Assembly: GCF_018812025.1 (NCBI RefSeq)
Contig: NC_063058.1
Coordinates: forward strand, 20,452,297 to 20,516,296
Length of the DNA: 64,000 bases
Direction: 5' to 3'
Source: Megalobrama amblycephala
Lineage: Eukaryota > Chordata > Actinopteri > Cypriniformes > Xenocyprididae
The notes below the pieces were generated by a model. It ran no database searches and was not told the origin of the DNA. It saw only the letters and a list, made by a program, of their open reading frames with translations. Position 1 is the stretch's first letter. Every line of letters begins with the position of its first letter. This document shows positions 17,950 to 64,000 of this stretch, one piece after another. The position numbers and the translations under genes are program-made.

Positions 17950-19400
17950 TGTATTTACGCAGAGACAAGAGGCAAAGGCAAACTTTTCTTATTTTTAGTG
18001 TAATAAAAACATTAAAGAAGTGATTCTGTTTCAGTTAAAAAGTAGGGTAGGCCAAGAATCTGTGCATAAAAATTAAAATATGTATCAATATAATGAGAAT
18101 TGTGTCTCTGGGATGAAAAGATTGGGTAATTTTAAAACTACAGATTGTGTTATGACAGGCTTATGTTTTTCTTTTAAGGAGGACACTACAGGCAAAAACA
18201 CTGTTTTCAGGCACCTGTCAATTTTGAGATTTTGCACTTTTTGGCTTTTCATAAAGTCTTTTTTTCAGACTGGTGGAAAGAAAACATCTAAAATACACTT
18301 TTAAGTGTGTGTTTTATAGCACTTTACCTATTTGCATCTATAGATTTCAATTACAGTAAATATCTTTAAAGGCCGTTTTCTCAAAATGAGTTTTTTCTCC
18401 TGTTCTGAGTCAGAAATCTCCACTTCAGCAGAACTTATATACACCAAACTTTACAGTTTTATTCCTATCTATATTCTGAAGGTTTTTACAGAGGGATTTG
18501 TTGTAGTTTGCCTGATTTTATACAACATTTTATTCTTAAAAAATGGTGAAAATATATATATTTTTTTCTGGCTGTTGATAGCATTTTCTGATTTATGGAG
18601 TGATAAAAAGAGATATCCAAAATTCCCTTTGTAAAAACCTTTGAATTTAATATGTCCAAAAAATTAAATGAGAACTGTGAACCTGACGTCATCCAATATT
18701 CAGATTTTTGTTCTAGAAATGTATGCAAATGAGCGCATATTTAATTAGATAACGCCTAATTTGCATATTTAAATAATACATTTTAGAAAACTTGTAATAC
18801 AAAAAAATGTTTGCAATTTTTAATGTAATTAATCACCTGGGGTAGTATGGTGATATGTATTAGTTACTTTTTTTACCCTATTCACCTGGGGTGTCTCGCC
18901 TTAAAAAAAAAAAAGATTTTCAAATAGATCGGGTACATTAGGAAAGGCAAAAAATTAAAGTAAATAAATTAATGTGTTTTTAAATATTAACTTATTTTTT
19001 ACATCTTTATTATTTTTCAAACAATATTATTTTTAGGTATTGTTGAACTTCTGACTTTTAAATTAAAAAACTAAGTCTTACTTTCGACATATTTACATTT
19101 TTGCATACTAAATTTAGCTAATAGAAGTAGCATATTAATTAAATAATACTCATAACGATAAGTACTCATCCCATAAGTGAAAAAAAAAACATTGGAAAAT
19201 AAAAAACAAAGTTGAATTATATAATAAATAAACAGAAATTTGACCAAAAACAGGACAATTCCGAAATAAGCCAAAGCATTTTTCTGCGTTTCCAGGCATT
19301 ATTTTATTTTTGCTTCCTTTATTTATTTTACATGTATTTTTATTTTTACACTAAATTTCCAAATTTGTTTCCAGGCTTATGACAACAGCTGCAAATCTTG
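17950..19400. other. dnajb9-taf4 intergenic region
   Basis: About 1.45 kb of AT-rich DNA between two head-to-head genes. The part at 18160-18780 resembles dispersed fish repeat sequence (no ends identified). No coding frame is supported. Confidence 0.45.
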
Positions 19401-19411
19401 GCCATGATGTC

Positions 19412-19430
19412 ATTACGTTTCCCACAATGC
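19412..19430 (+). promoter_or_regulatory. taf4 promoter ZNF143-type motif
   Basis: ATTACGTTTCCCACAATGC matches the vertebrate SBS2 motif at 14 of 19 positions and keeps the core TCCCA..ATGC. It lies 55-73 bp upstream of the chosen ATG. A CRE-like TGATGTCA is at 19405-19412. No TATA box is evident. Binding is inferred. Confidence 0.45.
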
Positions 19431-19484
19431 CTCAGCAGCAAAACAACGCACGCGCCGTGCGCATTTCTCAAGCGTCTCTCAAAG

Positions 19485-61493
<42,009 letters not shown>

Positions 61494-64000
61494 GTAAGAC
61501 CCTCGGGCCCTTATTTATATGGACCTCCACACTAAGGTTCATATGGGCAAATGCCAAGTAGATAAAAGCATGTTAGCTCCTGAAATGCAATATGTTTCTC
61601 TCACAAAGTCTTTAAAAATGGATTCTTCAAACCTAGAAAATGTTAAAAAAAAAAAAAAATAGACTATAAAAGTAAATCTTAAGATTAAATTGTGTCATTA
61701 TCATTAGCACATTTTTTTTAAAGCATTTTCTAGTTGCAACAGTGACTGGGCAACTGGGCTTGGTTGCATTATTATTTTTCCCATTCATTTGGTCTAACAT
61801 TCATTAATAAAGAGAGAGAGAGTTCAAAGCCATAAACCAAACTAACCAGCTCTGTGATGGTTCACAATACAAACATGAACTGGAATAAAGATTGTACAAG
61901 ATTGTGATCCACTTAATGTCTTTTGTGAGGAAATGAACTACAAAGCACTGAGATCATTGTCAAAAAACAATGGTAAAACACATATTTTTGCTTTGGTAAC
62001 CTGACTGTTGCACTCACAAGCGTATAATATATGGCCATAATAAATGCCCCAACCAGTGACATGCTCAATGGGTTTTTTGCTTGGGCAAAGCTTATTTGTG
62101 CTAATTTAGTAAATCAAGCAAGTGTCATTTCAGTTCTATGTAAATACTGTGACTTCACATGCTGCCGCCCATGGCATATTATCAATAAGAGATGTGCCAG
62201 ACGATATCGCACATAAACGATCATTACCACTATTAACATTAACAGTAGGGGCTGCCTTCTAATGACCCGCCACATGGTTTAGATCTTCGCTGTACTTGCA
62301 TTGCAACAATCTGCTGCTGTGGAGGGCACTAAATGTCCCTTTATGGAGAGCATAAATAACCAAATAAAAGCATTATTTCTGCTCTATGAATGCACTGCCG
62401 ACCTCTTTCACTATGGATTACCTTCATCCACCCACATAAAACATAACCAAAACAGATCAGCAAACACAACCAAACTGATTACACAACTCAGGCTTTCCCA
62501 GATGTCTTTTTGTTGTCCCAGGTAAGAGCGTTTGCATTCAGTGTGTCCAGAATGAAGGCAAGTAGATGTCTTCTCTCTTCATTTTCATCCCATCATTTCT
62601 GTCTTTCACATCCAACTCAACGTTGCCTTCGGCAGTGCCTCCCCCAACATGTGCACAGAAACTCGCGCGCACACACACTGCCTCGATGTGGAGGAAAGTG
62701 AATATGACTTTTCTAAAGGGGTCGGTCCTCGCCCAGAGGTCCATGGCTGGGCCTGCTCTGAAGGGTCCAGTCAGAGATTTCATCACAGCAATGTGCCTGA
62801 AGGGCAGCACGGCCCGGAGCAGGAGGCAGCCATGTCATAATGGCTCCACTCATTCTTCCCCCACCCCCGTGTCCTGACAGCAAAATACCTCGTCCTTGCT
62901 CCCCGTTCGCTCTGTGCAAGCTTCCTGCGGTGTCTTTCTGCGGGGAACTTCATCGGGGACGTAGAGATAAAATACTCAAGTTCTTGTTTGCAGCGGTTGA
63001 GGAAAGGGCACAGTTTTTTGCTTGCCCTTTGTCTGGCCTTGACGCCCTTGAGGCGGTTTGTTGTTTGATTGCTATTCCGTCTGTCTTTGGGTTGATGAAG
63101 CGCTTAGGCCAGAGGGCAGCCCTGCAGGACTGCCCGAGGGTAGATTAGTCACAAGGGCAGGTGATGAGGACGTTCTGAAGGGCGAGTTTTAGGGCACGCT
63201 GTAATAAAGGCCGCTGAGTTCCTGTGGGCCTGCATACCAGACTGAGCCTGGGGGCAGATCACACATGAGGGTTCAGAGTTGAGCTGTTCTAACATGGGCA
63301 GCCCATATTAACATGTTCATCCCAGTCCTGAGGCCAGGGGGAAGAAGAGGACAACGGATTGAGAAAGAATCCATGTGGAAAAAGAGGAAGAGATGTTTTC
63401 ATATTGTCTGGTGTACTTCTTGTACTATTATTTTTGGTTTTTTTTTGAAGATCACCATGATTCTTGACACAAACTAACTGTAAGCATTTTCTTGGCCTGC
63501 ATGCGTTTTGTAAGTGTAACATGGGCTTTAACTTTCAGTTTGATTTGTGAATCAACACGCCTTCATTGTGTTCCAAACCTTTATGATTTTCTTCTCTGAA
63601 ACAAAAAAACTAATTGAAGATACGGATGCACAATTGATCAGTACTAAAATTTGAGTTTCCGCATGCATTCCGTAACATGTTGGCTTTAACTTTCAGCTCA
63701 AGTTAAGAAAAGCGAGTATTGTGAGAAGGAAAAATGGAGACGAGAAGCAAGAAGAAATGTATCTCTCATACAGAAAAGGAGAATGAATATACGGTTGCCC
63801 TTCCCTGCAGCAGAATTAACAGGCATCACATGGAAAACAATCTCAGCCCCGGCTATGAAAGAGAGGAGAGGGCCATTAAAAGCAGCCTGAAGGGATGGAC
63901 TGGACCCAATATCACTAAAGCAAGCTCTCACTCACTGAAGTGAGGGCTCGCTCACAGGCAAAGAACCGTGCAGAGTTCTATAGCCACAATTAAAATCTCC
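61494..64000. other. taf4 intron 13, no exon seen
   Basis: Sequence after exon 13 to the window end. GC is higher at 62600-63350 than elsewhere, and several short open frames occur there on both strands. None encodes the expected TAF4 C-terminus (RQFTRQRITR-type) or a known domain. Confidence 0.5.

Noticed and set aside
18160..18780. Possible gene between dnajb9 and taf4
   Set aside because: Short AT-rich frames on both strands with no domain; it reads like dispersed repeat sequence.
19398..19484. 29-residue N-terminal extension of TAF4 from an upstream in-frame ATG
   Set aside because: The TAF4 family starts at the ATG at 19485 with the better context, and a promoter-type motif lies inside the extension; kept only as an alternative.
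62566..63148. Several open frames of 60-100 codons in a GC-rich stretch near the right edge
   Set aside because: Different frames on both strands are open at once and none matches TAF4's missing C-terminus or any domain I know.

Overview
The window is vertebrate nuclear DNA from a ray-finned fish, most likely a cyprinid (carp or zebrafish relative). It is AT-rich, has intron-split genes of vertebrate type, and is full of DNA transposons. Families resembling very common cyprinid repeats recur here: TTAA-flanked fold-back elements starting AAAGGGTTAGTTCACCC, hAT elements with 8-bp target duplications, and Tc1 elements. I see no CRISPR array, tRNA, rRNA or prokaryotic operon. I found no convincing new multi-gene system; the unusual items are genomic structures around and inside ordinary fish genes.

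Layout. (1) 1738-9970, minus strand: the 5' part of dnm1l (Drp1, the mitochondrial and peroxisomal fission GTPase). Four constitutive coding exons plus a 36-nt optional exon encode the start of the GTPase domain, including the P-loop. The rest of the gene lies beyond the left edge. A ZNF143-type motif lies about 140 bp upstream of the start codon. (2) 10677-13831: two adjacent Tc1-like transposons, one with an uninterrupted transposase and one decayed. (3) 14007-17850, minus strand: complete dnajb9 (ERdj4, an ER J-domain co-chaperone), with a non-coding first exon, two coding exons and a long 3'UTR. (4) 19485-61493, plus strand: taf4, a TFIID subunit. Thirteen coding exons encode 888 residues; the last exon or exons, with the end of the histone-fold region, lie beyond the right edge. 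dnajb9 and taf4 stand head to head about 1.6 kb apart.

Introns. Coding sequence is only about 5% of the window. Intron 1 of taf4 is about 96% nested transposons. Intron 2 holds five resolvable insertions, three with perfect 8-bp duplications and one with a 3-bp TTA duplication. Intron 9 carries a decayed Tc1 element and an adjoining MITE. Intron 11 has a tandem repeat of about 0.4 kb. Intron 12 carries a near-identical 0.4-kb duplication, a palindromic hAT MITE and a fold-back element that contains the start of a THAP-type zinc-finger frame.

The three genes act in separate pathways (organelle fission, ER protein quality control, transcription initiation), and nothing in the sequence links them functionally.

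All exon boundaries were read by eye from conserved protein segments plus GT/AG sites and matching codon phases. UTR limits and repeat family names are less certain.
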